Part shown: positions 1-7,169 of the stretch, piece after piece
How positions within the stretch are numbered: position 1 is the first letter of the stretch
How the letters are laid out: each line of letters starts with the position of its first letter
NCBI GenBank assembly: GCA_023300365.1
Contig: JALZWD010000364.1
Span: forward strand, 1-8,340
DNA: 8,340 nucleotides
Source: Flavimaricola sp.
Lineage (GTDB): Bacteria > Pseudomonadota > Alphaproteobacteria > Rhodobacterales > Rhodobacteraceae
Direction of reading: 5' to 3'
Position numbers and translations under genes: made by a program
Notes under the pieces: generated by a model
What the model was told of the DNA's origin: nothing
The model's input: the letters and a program-made list of their open reading frames with translations, nothing else
Databases searched by the model: none

Positions 1-809
1 TCGCTAGCCCCCAACCGCGCACGCAATTCTGTTAGTGGCCGCGCATTCGAGAGCAATCTTGTGCTCGCGTCCCGTATCATTTCGGCGGTCTCTCTGTTTG
101 GCAATCCTACATCCTCGGCCAATGCTGCGATTGCCGCAGCTTTCAATAAATCACGGATCGCGGGAACATCTGCCTTGGCTTCGATCGTGATTGACGTAGA
201 TGGATCAATCTGGCGAACGGCTGCTCCGGTTTCTGGGCTGATATAACCGACGGTCTCAAAACCACCGCCCGGTGTGTCGAACCATGCCTCGATTTGGGCG
301 ATTGCGGTGGTGGGATCGGGGGCGCCCGCCACTGTGGTACGCAAAGAGGCGAGCATATCGGCGGCGCTGGCCAAGGGTTCGGTGTCGGTTGCATTGCCTG
401 AAAACAACGCTTGGCCGCCAAACCGGGTATTCATCGTGGCCACAATACTCTCGAATGTGTCTTCTGCGGCTGCCGTCGCTGAGCCAATTTGCTCAGGGGT
501 GGCCTCGGCCGAGACGGTTACAAGAGTATCCAGCAGCTGACTTCGTTCTTGGTCGACGTTCCCAAGAAAGCTCTGCATTGCCGCAAGCCTTTGACCAATT
601 TCCTGCGCATTGCTCATCTGTGCCGTGGCAAGATCAAGTCTGCGACCAACGTCCCTAAAAAGCGTTGTATCTCCCAGCGCACGGGTCAGGTCAGACGTCT
701 TGCCGGTGCTCAATTCGTTGGTCAAGGTGTTGAGCCTTGTGCGAATATCAACGTTGTACTTACGGGTTAAGAATGCGGCGGCCCCGTCACCAAGGGTGGA
801 AATTGACAT
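1..809 (-). CDS. flgL: Flagellar hook-filament junction protein 3 FlgL (partial, 3' end beyond left edge)
   Basis: FlgL is the second junction protein between hook and filament; it is exported by the flagellar type III apparatus and seats the first flagellin subunits. The frame opens with ATG at 809 (MSISTLGDG) and stays open for 269 codons to the left edge. The N-terminal helical region has the flagellin-like pattern LNTLTNELSTGK. Residues 126-139 hold the typical FlgL signature with FGGQALFSGN, followed by TDTEPLA. The central part contains GYISPETGAAV. The visible end (LTELRARLGA) looks like the start of the C-terminal D0 helix, so perhaps 60-80 residues are missing. No cysteine is seen, as is common in exported axial proteins. 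It starts 2 nt after the flgK stop with a GGAG site inside the flgK end, so the two are probably translationally coupled. Family identity is secure; only the missing end is unknown. Confidence 0.95.
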   Translation of the reverse strand, partial: MSISTLGDGAAAFLTRKYNVDIRTRLNTLTNELSTGKTSDLTRALGDTTLFRDVGRRLDLATAQMSNAQEIGQRLAAMQSFLGNVDQERSQLLDTLVTVSAEATPEQIGSATAAAEDTFESIVATMNTRFGGQALFSGNATDTEPLASAADMLASLRTTVAGAPDPTTAIAQIEAWFDTPGGGFETVGYISPETGAAVRQIDPSTSITIEAKADVPAIRDLLKAAAIAALAEDVGLPNRETAEMIRDASTRLLSNARPLTELRARLGAS

Positions 810-811
810 AC

Positions 812-2257
812 TTAGATCTCCAACAATGCGCGCATCATGGTTTGCACGGTTTCAATGACGCGAGCGTTGGCGGCATAAGCCTGTTCGACCCGCAAAAGCA
901 TTTGCAGCTCGGCGTCACTATCGACACCCCCTGCCAGCTCCGCCTCTCGCAAAGCAGACCACCGCGCGGTGGCGAAGGTGGCGTTGTCCTCTGCATTCAC
1001 TCGGTCGGCCCCGATGGCTGAGGTGATACGTGCGGCATGCTCTGCGCTGCTGCCCGTTGGGCCGCCGACGGACAACGCACGATCGCCTATCAATGCCGAG
1101 GACCAGCGGGCGATTTGGCTATCGTCACCCACTGGTCCGGCGGGAGCGGCAATCCCGTCACGGATCAGGCGCAGGTCTCCACCGGCGTCGGGATCAACCG
1201 CGGAATTAAGTGCAATACGCCCGGCAAGCCCCACCTCGTCGGCTGGCAAGAAGAATGCGCCACCATCTGTAAGCAAGCCAGGGGTCGTGCCTGTGCGGCT
1301 GGGGTCAATGCCGCTGTCTTGCACCCGTCCAATGATGTCGCGTGCGACCGCGTCGAGATCAGTTTGCGCTTCGGTCAGGACCGCATCGCGCAGGTTAAAA
1401 CTGGCCTCAAGAGTGCCGCCAGACAGCTTGCCGAATCCATTGGCATCCGAAAGATCCACGCCATCCCGCGATATGCCAGAAAGCAGGCCCGCGCTGTGGA
1501 TCATGTGGGGCATAATGGTTGTTGTGGCGTCGAACGAATAGGTCGGCGCCGGGCCATCAAGCAACATGCCGCCGCTGGTGGTCATCAGGGCCACGCGGTC
1601 GTTTGGCCGATCAAGGACACGAAGGGGCACAATCTCTGCGATTTGGTCAATCGCCAATTGCCGTTGATCCATGAGGCCCGATGGGTCGGCACCGCTCGTG
1701 CGGGTGTTTTGGATATCGAAGTTGAGTTGTTCGACCTGTGCAAGCGAGGTGTTGAGGGTTGCGACTTGTCCGGCAATGTCGCGGTCTGCGGCTTCTCGCA
1801 TAGACTGGATGCCGTCTTCGGTGGCGTTGAATTTATCCGTGAGCGCGGTCAATTGTCGGGCCACTGCTTCGAGCCGGATCTCGGAGGAGGGGTCGGCGGC
1901 CGCGGCGGTCAGAGCGGTTTCCACCGAAACAATCCGCGCCGCCAAACCTGTGCTATCGTCGGGGGCGCCGACAAGCGTTTCAAGCCGCGTGAAGGCATCC
2001 GCCAAAGTTGACTGCGCACCAAGATCGGCATCAGCGAGCCGCCGATCCGCTAAAATGCCCTTATCTTGCGTCCGGGTGATACCGTCGATTGTCACACCTG
2101 TTCCCGCGCCGCCAAGGGTTTGGGACGATAAGTCCAATCGACGAACGCCGTATCCGGGCGTCAGTGAATTGGCCAGGTTGGAGGAGCTGACCTCGGCCTG
2201 TCGGGACGAGGCCGTAAGCCCGGAAATAGCGTTGTTCAAAGATTGAGCGATGCTCAT
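812..2257 (-). CDS. flgK: Flagellar hook-associated protein 1 FlgK
   Basis: FlgK (481 residues) is the first hook-filament junction protein, placed on the distal end of the hook after export through the flagellar secretion system. The N-terminus is the rod/hook-type D0 helix (MSIAQSLNNAISGLTASS), followed at residues 27-37 by NLANSLTPGYG, the equivalent of the classic NIANVNTPGYS motif. A long helical section with VEQLNFDIQNTR and LMDQRQLAIDQIAEIVPL (about residues 175-210) is typical of FlgK. The C-terminus (about 451-481) carries the amphipathic axial helix LLRVEQAYAANARVIETVQ. It is shorter than the enterobacterial protein (about 550 residues), which fits a reduced middle domain. No cysteine is present. 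The start is supported by a strong AGAGGAGGG site 8 nt upstream. It lies 24 nt after flgE and 2 nt before flgL, in one operon. Confidence 0.96.
   Translation of the reverse strand: MSIAQSLNNAISGLTASSRQAEVSSSNLANSLTPGYGVRRLDLSSQTLGGAGTGVTIDGITRTQDKGILADRRLADADLGAQSTLADAFTRLETLVGAPDDSTGLAARIVSVETALTAAAADPSSEIRLEAVARQLTALTDKFNATEDGIQSMREAADRDIAGQVATLNTSLAQVEQLNFDIQNTRTSGADPSGLMDQRQLAIDQIAEIVPLRVLDRPNDRVALMTTSGGMLLDGPAPTYSFDATTTIMPHMIHSAGLLSGISRDGVDLSDANGFGKLSGGTLEASFNLRDAVLTEAQTDLDAVARDIIGRVQDSGIDPSRTGTTPGLLTDGGAFFLPADEVGLAGRIALNSAVDPDAGGDLRLIRDGIAAPAGPVGDDSQIARWSSALIGDRALSVGGPTGSSAEHAARITSAIGADRVNAEDNATFATARWSALREAELAGGVDSDAELQMLLRVEQAYAANARVIETVQTMMRALLEI
818..823 (-). promoter_or_regulatory. 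Ribosome binding site of flgL
   Basis: The minus strand reads TTGGAG, 8 nt before the ATG at 809. It lies within the last codons of flgK and fixes the flgL start. Confidence 0.75.
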
Positions 2258-2265
2258 GAAGTGGA

Positions 2266-2274
2266 CCCTCCTCT
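2266..2274 (-). promoter_or_regulatory. Strong ribosome binding site of flgK
   Basis: The minus strand reads AGAGGAGGG with 8 nt to the ATG at 2257. This near-perfect anti-16S match in the 24-nt flgE-flgK gap decides the flgK start. Confidence 0.85.
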
Positions 2275-2281
2275 AAGGGAT

Positions 2282-3589
2282 CTAGCGTTTGATGTTTGTG
2301 GTTTCTTGCAACATCTCGTCTACGGTTTGGATCACCTTGGCGTTTGAAGAATAGGCCCGTTGGGTCTGGATGAGACTGGTAAGTTCGGCGGCAACATCGG
2401 TGCTGCTTTCCTCGCGGGCATAGGAGACAACATCCCCTGTCGGGCCGTCACCTGCATCCCAAAGAAAGAACGATCCGCTTTCAGGGGCCACCGCGTATGT
2501 TTGTTGGTCCATCGCCATCAGGCCATTCGGATTGGGGACATCAACAAGCGGGATTTGATAAATTGTGCGTGTAATGCCCGTGTCAAACAGAGCGATGACA
2601 AACCCATTTTCATCCACCTCTACCGACGTCATATTGCCCGCAGCAGAGCCGTCTTTGTTGATGCTGGAGGGCACAAAAACGTCCGACAATTGGGTAAGGC
2701 CATCGGGGGCGCCATAGGCGCCAACGTTAAAGTCAATTTCGCCACCGGCCACCACGATTGGGATATTTCCCGTCACACTATCGTAGGCAGGCCCGGATAT
2801 CACAGCAACGTCGAGCAAAGTGCCGCCTGATGTTCGGCTGTCATCAAAGGTGAGTGTGTATTCGCCAATCACCGCGCCTCCAGAAGAGCTGTCTGTCAAT
2901 GACATGCTCCAAATGTTGGTCGCAGGATCCCCGGCCACAGGAACATCGGGCGAAAAGGCGACATTGATCCGCTGTGATTTCCCTAGATTGTCAAAATATT
3001 CGATCGACAGTTCTTCGATTGCGCCGTCAGAGTCGGCTTCGGTTGAAGTTGCAGGCAGGTTCAATGCAAGATCAACTTGCGTGGTTGGAGAGCCGCTGAT
3101 TTGGTTGGCGTTGATTTGGATTGGCTCAAGCCCAACGCTGGTATCGCGGGAAAAGATCGGGATTGTTCCGTCCGGGCTAGCAGGCCAACCCAGCAGGGCC
3201 ATACCGGTGGGCGTGCGTAGATACCCTTCATCATCGGCGCGAAAGGAGCCGGTCGTGGTCAATCGCAACGGCAGGGTACCGTTGTCTGCACTTACCGCGG
3301 CAGAGGTGGTGACGGGGAACATGCCGCGCCCGCGCACGGCGAGGTCCGTTGCGTTGGAGCTGGTGGTCAATGCGCCCGGTTCACTAATAAGGCGCTGAGA
3401 AGTTGTACGCACACCGCCCGCAACATACTGACCGTTTCCAGAACTGATGACCATGCTGTCAAATTCCGTATAGGCGCGTTTATAGCCATAGGTCGCCGAA
3501 TTTGCGATGTTATCCGAGATCGTAGACAGGCGGTTGGCATTGGCAGCAAGCCCCGCGACACCGGCATTGAGGGCTGAGGAAATTGTCAT
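2282..3589 (-). CDS. flgE: Flagellar hook protein FlgE
   Basis: FlgE (435 residues) polymerises into the hook, the flexible joint between rod and filament. The N-terminus (MTISSALNAGVAGLAANA) is a D0 helix, followed by ISDNIANSATYGYKRAYTEF at about residues 24-43, the hook/rod motif with the NIAN core and the GYKR turn. Residues 81-96 (TDLAVRGRGMFPVTTS) correspond to the conserved DLAIxGxGFF segment. GSFRADDEGYLRTPTGMALLGWP follows at about 114-136. Residues 408-427 (QTQRAYSSNAKVIQTVDEML) are the hallmark C-terminal axial helix. Length is close to the family norm (about 400). No cysteine is seen. The start has AAGG 7 nt upstream. It is preceded by a 123-bp gap with promoter-like features and followed by flgK after 24 nt, so it probably heads the flgE-flgK-flgL unit. 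Confidence 0.97.
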   Translation of the reverse strand: MTISSALNAGVAGLAANANRLSTISDNIANSATYGYKRAYTEFDSMVISSGNGQYVAGGVRTTSQRLISEPGALTTSSNATDLAVRGRGMFPVTTSAAVSADNGTLPLRLTTTGSFRADDEGYLRTPTGMALLGWPASPDGTIPIFSRDTSVGLEPIQINANQISGSPTTQVDLALNLPATSTEADSDGAIEELSIEYFDNLGKSQRINVAFSPDVPVAGDPATNIWSMSLTDSSSGGAVIGEYTLTFDDSRTSGGTLLDVAVISGPAYDSVTGNIPIVVAGGEIDFNVGAYGAPDGLTQLSDVFVPSSINKDGSAAGNMTSVEVDENGFVIALFDTGITRTIYQIPLVDVPNPNGLMAMDQQTYAVAPESGSFFLWDAGDGPTGDVVSYAREESSTDVAAELTSLIQTQRAYSSNAKVIQTVDEMLQETTNIKR

Positions 3590-3591
3590 AA

Positions 3592-3601
3592 AAAGGCCTT
3601 T
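3592..3601 (-). promoter_or_regulatory. flgE ribosome binding site inside a 10-bp palindrome
   Basis: The AAGG of the flgE ribosome binding site sits 7 nt before the ATG at 3589, within the perfect palindrome AAAGGCCTTT. With no loop it cannot form a normal hairpin, so it may be chance. Confidence 0.45.
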
Positions 3602-3647
3602 CTGCTCTTGAGGTCGTAACCGTTGGTGGTGGTCTACTGCACCGCGC

Positions 3648-3663
3648 TTAACAGCCAGATAAC
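3648..3663 (-). promoter_or_regulatory. Candidate CtrA binding site upstream of flgE
   Basis: The plus strand reads TTAA, seven bases, ATAAC (minus strand GTTAT-N7-TTAA). The alphaproteobacterial CtrA consensus is TTAA-N7-TTAA, so seven of the eight fixed positions match with correct spacing. It lies about 58 nt before the flgE start, a sensible place for an activator next to a -35 region. CtrA controls flagellar genes in many alphaproteobacteria. The match is short and could be chance. Confidence 0.4.
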
Positions 3664-3712
3664 CTTTAAAATTAAGCTGATAATGTGCAGCAGGGGTTGG
3701 TTTGGGTCGGGA

Positions 3713-4540
3713 TTAAAATTGACGAAGGAGGGTGATTTCAATCCGCTCGTTCCTAGGGTCCATAGGAACATCGGTTATCGGCGTTCTGTCGGAATGGCCG
3801 GTGACGCGGTTGATCCGGCCGGGGTCTAGGCCTGCCCCCTCAAGGGTACGGCGCACCAAATCGGATCGGGCCCCCGTGATATCCCAGCCCGGACTGCCCG
3901 CGCGCACAATTGGCCGTGCGGAAATATGGGCTGACACGGCGATTGGATTGGAAATAATCGAAGACACACGGGCAATCATTTCGATGAGTTGATGGGTGAT
4001 TGGTGTGGGTACATCCGTGTCGCCTTGGAAAATCGGGGTGTCGGGCAACGCAAAAATTTCAATGACCAAGCCTTCGTCGGTCAGGCGCGTCACCACATGG
4101 CGCAGGGCAATATCCGAGACCAAGGCTTCGCCCCCCTGTCCCAAAAGCACTTGTTCAATTTCGATCAAGGCTTGGATTTCTGCGGCGCGTTCCGCAGCGC
4201 CTTCGCCTGTGCTGTCGGCAGGAGGGGTGTCTTCCCCGCCATCATTGGGTCCTTGGCCACTTTGCGCGAGGGTCCCTTGAGAAAAGATATCGTCTCCCCC
4301 GAACATCCCCTCGCCGCCACCCGATACCCGGCTGATTGGCAAGGTGGGCGAAAAGTAGTCGGCGATGCCTTTGCGTTGCTGTTCGGTTGTCGCATTGAGC
4401 AGCCACATCAACATAAAGAATGCCATCATCGCGGTGACAAAGTCGGCATAAGCCACCTTCCACGCGCCGCCGTGATGGCCACCGCCGCTCACCTTTTTGA
4501 CCTTCTTGATGATGATTGGTCGTTCGTCGTTGCCGCTCAT
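3713..4540 (-). CDS. motB: Flagellar motor stator protein MotB
   Basis: MotB (275 residues) pairs with MotA to form the ion-conducting stator and anchors it to peptidoglycan. A basic cytoplasmic N-terminus (KKVKKVSGGGHHGGAWK) leads into one transmembrane helix at about residues 29-49 (VAYADFVTAMMAFFMLMWLL). It carries the essential ion-binding Asp at D33. A plug-like segment QQRKGIADYFSP (54-65) follows, then a Gly/Asp-rich linker (about 72-115). The C-terminal OmpA-like domain covers about 157-272, with conserved GWDITGARSDLVRRTL (218-233) and RNERIEITLL (263-272). The usual GHTD motif is replaced by AHIS (204-207), so the Asp expected to contact diaminopimelate is missing, while the conserved Arg (R225) is kept. 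The start has AAGGGG 6 nt upstream. motA is not adjacent. It follows the FkbM gene after 81 nt. Confidence 0.95.
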   Translation of the reverse strand: MSGNDERPIIIKKVKKVSGGGHHGGAWKVAYADFVTAMMAFFMLMWLLNATTEQQRKGIADYFSPTLPISRVSGGGEGMFGGDDIFSQGTLAQSGQGPNDGGEDTPPADSTGEGAAERAAEIQALIEIEQVLLGQGGEALVSDIALRHVVTRLTDEGLVIEIFALPDTPIFQGDTDVPTPITHQLIEMIARVSSIISNPIAVSAHISARPIVRAGSPGWDITGARSDLVRRTLEGAGLDPGRINRVTGHSDRTPITDVPMDPRNERIEITLLRQF

Positions 4541-4621
4541 TTTTTGCCCCTTCGACCCACTGCTTGGGGCAAAGGTGTATCAAGGCATCGGTAAGGGCAG
4601 GCTTAACAGTTCAAATCGTGC
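4541..4621 (-). promoter_or_regulatory. Intergenic leader of motB
   Basis: These 81 bp separate the methyltransferase stop from motB, breaking the chain of overlapping genes. The region holds the motB ribosome binding site (AAGGGG on the minus strand, 4547-4552) and an inverted repeat over it. An element TTAA-N8-TTAC resembles a CtrA site but has spacing of eight instead of seven. A separate motB promoter is possible but not demonstrated. Confidence 0.35.
4543..4573 (-). repeat. Inverted repeat overlapping the motB ribosome binding site
   Basis: Two perfect 8-nt arms, TTTGCCCC and GGGGCAAA on the minus strand, are separated by 15 nt. The downstream arm (4543-4550) includes four G of the motB ribosome binding site, so in mRNA the stem would hide the site. 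It is followed by A residues, not a T run, so it does not look like an intrinsic terminator. Confidence 0.5.
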
Positions 4622-5395
4622 CTAAAGATCGTTTTGTCGCCAAATCTCGTCGGGGCCACAAAATTCGGCAAGGGTATAGCCGTTGGCATGCATGATCTCG
4701 CCGATCTCGGTTGTGGCTGTGTTGTTCTCAATGGCCCAAACCTTGACGTCGTGATCGGCAAAGGGAAACGCTTTCAATGTTTCGACTTCGCCGCCCTCGA
4801 TATCAAGCGAGACAAAATCCGGATGCCTAAGGCCATTGTCAGTGAGGATCCGACTAAGGGTTTGTGTCTCAACCCTAAGCGTCACCTCTTTGTGTCGCGG
4901 GTCATCGCGCACCTGCCCAAGCAATCGGCTGTCATAACTTTGGGCAAGGCCGCTCATCTGGGTATAGCCGTGCGTGATTTCAATAAAGTCAGCCTGCCCA
5001 TCATTGGCCGCCACCGCGAGCCCGAGACAGGGGCAGCCGCGCAAAGCGCGTGCTTTTTCAAGGTTGCTTGGCACAGGTTCAACCAAGACACCGGTCCACC
5101 CGCGCCAATGCTCAAAAAACAGACTGTTGGACCCCGTGATCCCGTCATAGCCGCCCACATCGACAAATGTACCACCGCGCAGCTTGCCAAGAATTTGATC
5201 CACCGCAAGGTCTTGCCCGGCCTGAGAGGCAAAGGGATACCGCGATGGATCAAGCATCCGTCGCACGTCGTGGAGCTGACGATTAAGCGTGCCACGCGCA
5301 CGCGATTTATCTTCTTTGAGGCGGCTAACAAGCTGTGCCTCGGCTTGGCCCAAGGTCTGGCGCGCATCGCCCAAAATCTCATCAATTGTTGGCAT
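4622..5395 (-). CDS. FkbM family SAM-dependent methyltransferase
   Basis: A 257-residue class I methyltransferase of the FkbM type (Methyltransf_21), a family that commonly O-methylates sugars or polyketides. Motif I is FVDVGGYDG at 77-85, the SAM-binding glycine loop. The acidic strand end VLVEP is at 103-107, AVAANDG at 127-133, and the family-typical PDFVSLDIEGGEVETLKAF at 192-210. Residues 54-62 (PFASQAGQD) match the SQxGQD entry motif often seen in FkbM enzymes. The first 50 residues are charged and probably helical or coiled-coil, an extension outside the core fold. The ATG shares one base with the stop of the preceding DUF6165 gene (TGATG), implying coupled translation. The substrate is unknown; the neighbouring glycosyltransferase and flagellar genes suggest a sugar attached to flagellin or another surface molecule, by inference only. 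Confidence 0.92.
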   Translation of the reverse strand: MPTIDEILGDARQTLGQAEAQLVSRLKEDKSRARGTLNRQLHDVRRMLDPSRYPFASQAGQDLAVDQILGKLRGGTFVDVGGYDGITGSNSLFFEHWRGWTGVLVEPVPSNLEKARALRGCPCLGLAVAANDGQADFIEITHGYTQMSGLAQSYDSRLLGQVRDDPRHKEVTLRVETQTLSRILTDNGLRHPDFVSLDIEGGEVETLKAFPFADHDVKVWAIENNTATTEIGEIMHANGYTLAEFCGPDEIWRQNDL

Positions 5396-5793
5396 CAGGT
5401 CGCCCCATGATCTTCGTATGATTTCTCTTCTACGATGCGTGATCCCAAATGCAGGTTGATCATTTTCTTTACTTCGGCGCGTCTATCGTTGGTGATGTAA
5501 ACCGCGCGGGCAAGGCGCACGAAAGCATCACCAAAATCATTGTTGCGCTCGCAAATGCGTATATCGTCCTCAATCACCCAAAGCTCGGCGTTGATGGCAA
5601 AAAGGGTGTCCCACAAACGGCGCAGCTCTGCGTCTATTGTCACATGCGTCTCAATCACGGCCTGCAACACCGATTGTTCATGGCGCACATTGGCCAGCTT
5701 GCCCGCGTCGTCGATCTTGTCGGCCTTCAGGGCAAGGATCGTAAGTTTGTCAATTAACTCGCCGGGGCTTACGGGCACCAAGAGATCATCCAT
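5395..5793 (-). CDS. DUF6165 family protein
   Basis: A small cytosolic protein of 132 residues with no signal peptide or membrane segment. The N-terminal PVSPGELIDKLTIL (7-20), followed by KADKI and KLANVRHE, matches my recollection of the DUF6165 signature. The rest is mostly charged and predicted helical, with LWVIEDDIRICERNNDFGDAF in the middle and a segment ITNDRRAEVKKMINLHLGS near the end. The family has no known biochemical function as far as I know; it is often found beside sugar-modifying genes. Here it is locked between the glycosyltransferase and the methyltransferase, sharing a single base with each neighbour (TGATG at both ends). That suggests fixed stoichiometry with them, for example as an accessory subunit. 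That role is inference. Confidence 0.85.
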   Translation of the reverse strand: MDDLLVPVSPGELIDKLTILALKADKIDDAGKLANVRHEQSVLQAVIETHVTIDAELRRLWDTLFAINAELWVIEDDIRICERNNDFGDAFVRLARAVYITNDRRAEVKKMINLHLGSRIVEEKSYEDHGAT

Positions 5794-7169
5794 CAGTGTT
5801 TATCCTTGGCTAGTTTGGTGACGTCGGCCTTGATCCGGGCAAATGGCGCTGACCAATCGCGGGGCGTCTCTTGGCGGTAAAGGCGCATTGTCGGATACCA
5901 CGGGGTGCTTTCTTGTTCGAGTTGCCAAAGCCAGAACGCATCCCAATGCAACACACACCAGACAGGTACACCCAATGTCCCGGCAAGATGCGCCGTCGCG
6001 GTGTCTGAGGTGATGACGAGGTCGAGTGCCTTCATCATCGCGGCCGTGTCCGCAAAGTCGGATTCCGACGCGCCGGCATCAATGATGAAATGGTTTGTCC
6101 CATCGGCGCGAAAATCATCAAGCTTGGGGCCTTTATAAAGCGAGAACATCTGAACATTGGGAATATCCATCAAGGCATGGAATTCCGTGTGCGCAAATGA
6201 CCGCACCGCATTGCCGCGGTATGTCAGAGAGCCGGTCCACACCACACCAATATTGAAAGTCTTTTTATGTGGCGCCAAAAGCTGTGCCGCGCGGCTCTTG
6301 GCCTCGGGGGGGATGTCCAAAACGGGTGAGGCCGGAAGATCGCCGCCCTGCGCAAACAAAAGCTTTGGCAGGTCCATGATATTGGTCCAGACATCAAATT
6401 GATCGCCCTCGCTCAATTGCCCACCTGTCCAGTCAGCGCCGTCGACATGTTTGAACAATCGTTGAAGCGGACGTTCGGTGGCCAACATCACCCGCTTGGG
6501 GTTGTAGGCCTGCAAAGCGGGCAAAAAGCGGAGCATCGCGAGGCAATCGCCAAACCCCTGTTCGGGCAATACCATGATACTACGCCCGGCCAAATCATCA
6601 CCCTGCCACTTGGGTTGGCTCATCTCACGGGGGGTAAGCTCATCTGTTTCCCAACGGCGGTCAAAATTGGTGAAACCTTCGGCATAATCACCTGCCGCAA
6701 GCTGGGTCAGGGCAAGTTGAATGGTGATTTCGGTATAATCCGGATGCTGATGCTGTGCGTCCTTGAGGAATGCGATGGCCTCCTTCTCGCGGCGCAGGGC
6801 TCTCAAGGATTTGCCGATCAGGGCTTTCATATTGGGATCGTCAGGATTTTGGGCCAAGATCGACTGCCTGATCTCAAGTGCTTGTGCGCTATGGCCCGTA
6901 TCGGCAAGGATATTGGCCAGGTTGTTGCGGATGCTCTGGGTCTCTGGTTCGAGGGTGTGGGCGCGGCGCTGGGCGCGCAGGGCCATGTCTGGCATGCCTT
7001 GTGCGCGCAACAATGCTCCAAGGTTGGTCCACATGGTCGCATCGGTCGGCACGGCCGCAAGATATCCCTCATAAAGCGGTCGCGCAGCGGCAGTATCGCC
7101 GTCCATATGCGTCTTTTGTGCTTTGGCGCGCAGGTCGGCCAATGCTTGGCTAAGCGGCGCCCCGGTCAT
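5793..7169 (-). CDS. TPR protein with C-terminal GT9/GT41-like glycosyltransferase domain
   Basis: A 458-residue two-part protein. Residues about 9-165 form four to five tetratricopeptide repeats, for example DTAAARPLYEGYLAAVPTD and QALEIRQSILAQNPDDP, likely a protein-binding scaffold. A linker with FDRRWE (169-174) and QPKWQGDDLAGR (185-196) leads to a GT-B-like domain. Its marks are LPEQGFGDCL (201-210), GVVWTGS (308-314) and DLVITSDTATAHLAGTLGVP (383-402), the nucleotide-sugar-binding half shared with heptosyltransferase and O-GlcNAc-transferase-like enzymes. STPWYPTMRLYRQ (421-433) is typical of this bacterial TPR-GT group. No signal peptide or membrane helix is seen, so it acts in the cytosol. 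Relatives near flagellar genes are often linked to flagellin glycosylation, but donor and acceptor are unknown here. It overlaps its upstream neighbour by 4 nt (ATGA). Confidence 0.9.
   Translation of the reverse strand: MTGAPLSQALADLRAKAQKTHMDGDTAAARPLYEGYLAAVPTDATMWTNLGALLRAQGMPDMALRAQRRAHTLEPETQSIRNNLANILADTGHSAQALEIRQSILAQNPDDPNMKALIGKSLRALRREKEAIAFLKDAQHQHPDYTEITIQLALTQLAAGDYAEGFTNFDRRWETDELTPREMSQPKWQGDDLAGRSIMVLPEQGFGDCLAMLRFLPALQAYNPKRVMLATERPLQRLFKHVDGADWTGGQLSEGDQFDVWTNIMDLPKLLFAQGGDLPASPVLDIPPEAKSRAAQLLAPHKKTFNIGVVWTGSLTYRGNAVRSFAHTEFHALMDIPNVQMFSLYKGPKLDDFRADGTNHFIIDAGASESDFADTAAMMKALDLVITSDTATAHLAGTLGVPVWCVLHWDAFWLWQLEQESTPWYPTMRLYRQETPRDWSAPFARIKADVTKLAKDKH

Larger units (their letters stand above)
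3590..3712 (-). promoter_or_regulatory. motB-flgE intergenic region, probable flgE operon promoter
   Basis: This 123-bp gap is the longest in the window and contains no plausible gene. It is richer in A/T around 3645-3685 than the flanking genes and holds three TTAA elements (3648-3651, 3666-3669, 3672-3675). There is also a 6-bp inverted repeat, gcttaa at 3646-3651 and ttaagc at 3672-3677. No GC-rich hairpin followed by a T run appears after motB, so read-through from motB is possible. The exact -35/-10 boxes cannot be placed with confidence, and no good sigma-54 or sigma-28 match was found. Confidence 0.5.

Noticed and set aside
1037..2011. Long open frame on the plus strand opposite flgK (324 codons)
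   Set aside because: It is antisense to a certain flgK, shows no family pattern, has an odd composition rich in Gly, Arg and Cys, and is explained by the codon bias of a GC-rich gene.
3636..3660. Sigma-54-like TGGC element in the flgE leader
   Set aside because: The minus strand has CTGGC but no GC at the required distance for the -12 element.
3646..3677. 6-bp inverted repeat GCTTAA / TTAAGC as an operator
   Set aside because: The arms are short, 20 nt apart and A/T-rich; expected by chance in such a region, so it is mentioned only as part of the promoter region.
3672..3712. Intrinsic terminator after motB
   Set aside because: No GC-rich stem followed by a T run is present; the sequence is only C-rich with scattered short repeats.
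4586..4607. TTAA-N8-TTAC element upstream of motB as a CtrA site
   Set aside because: The spacing is eight instead of the required seven and the second half-site is imperfect; too weak to call.
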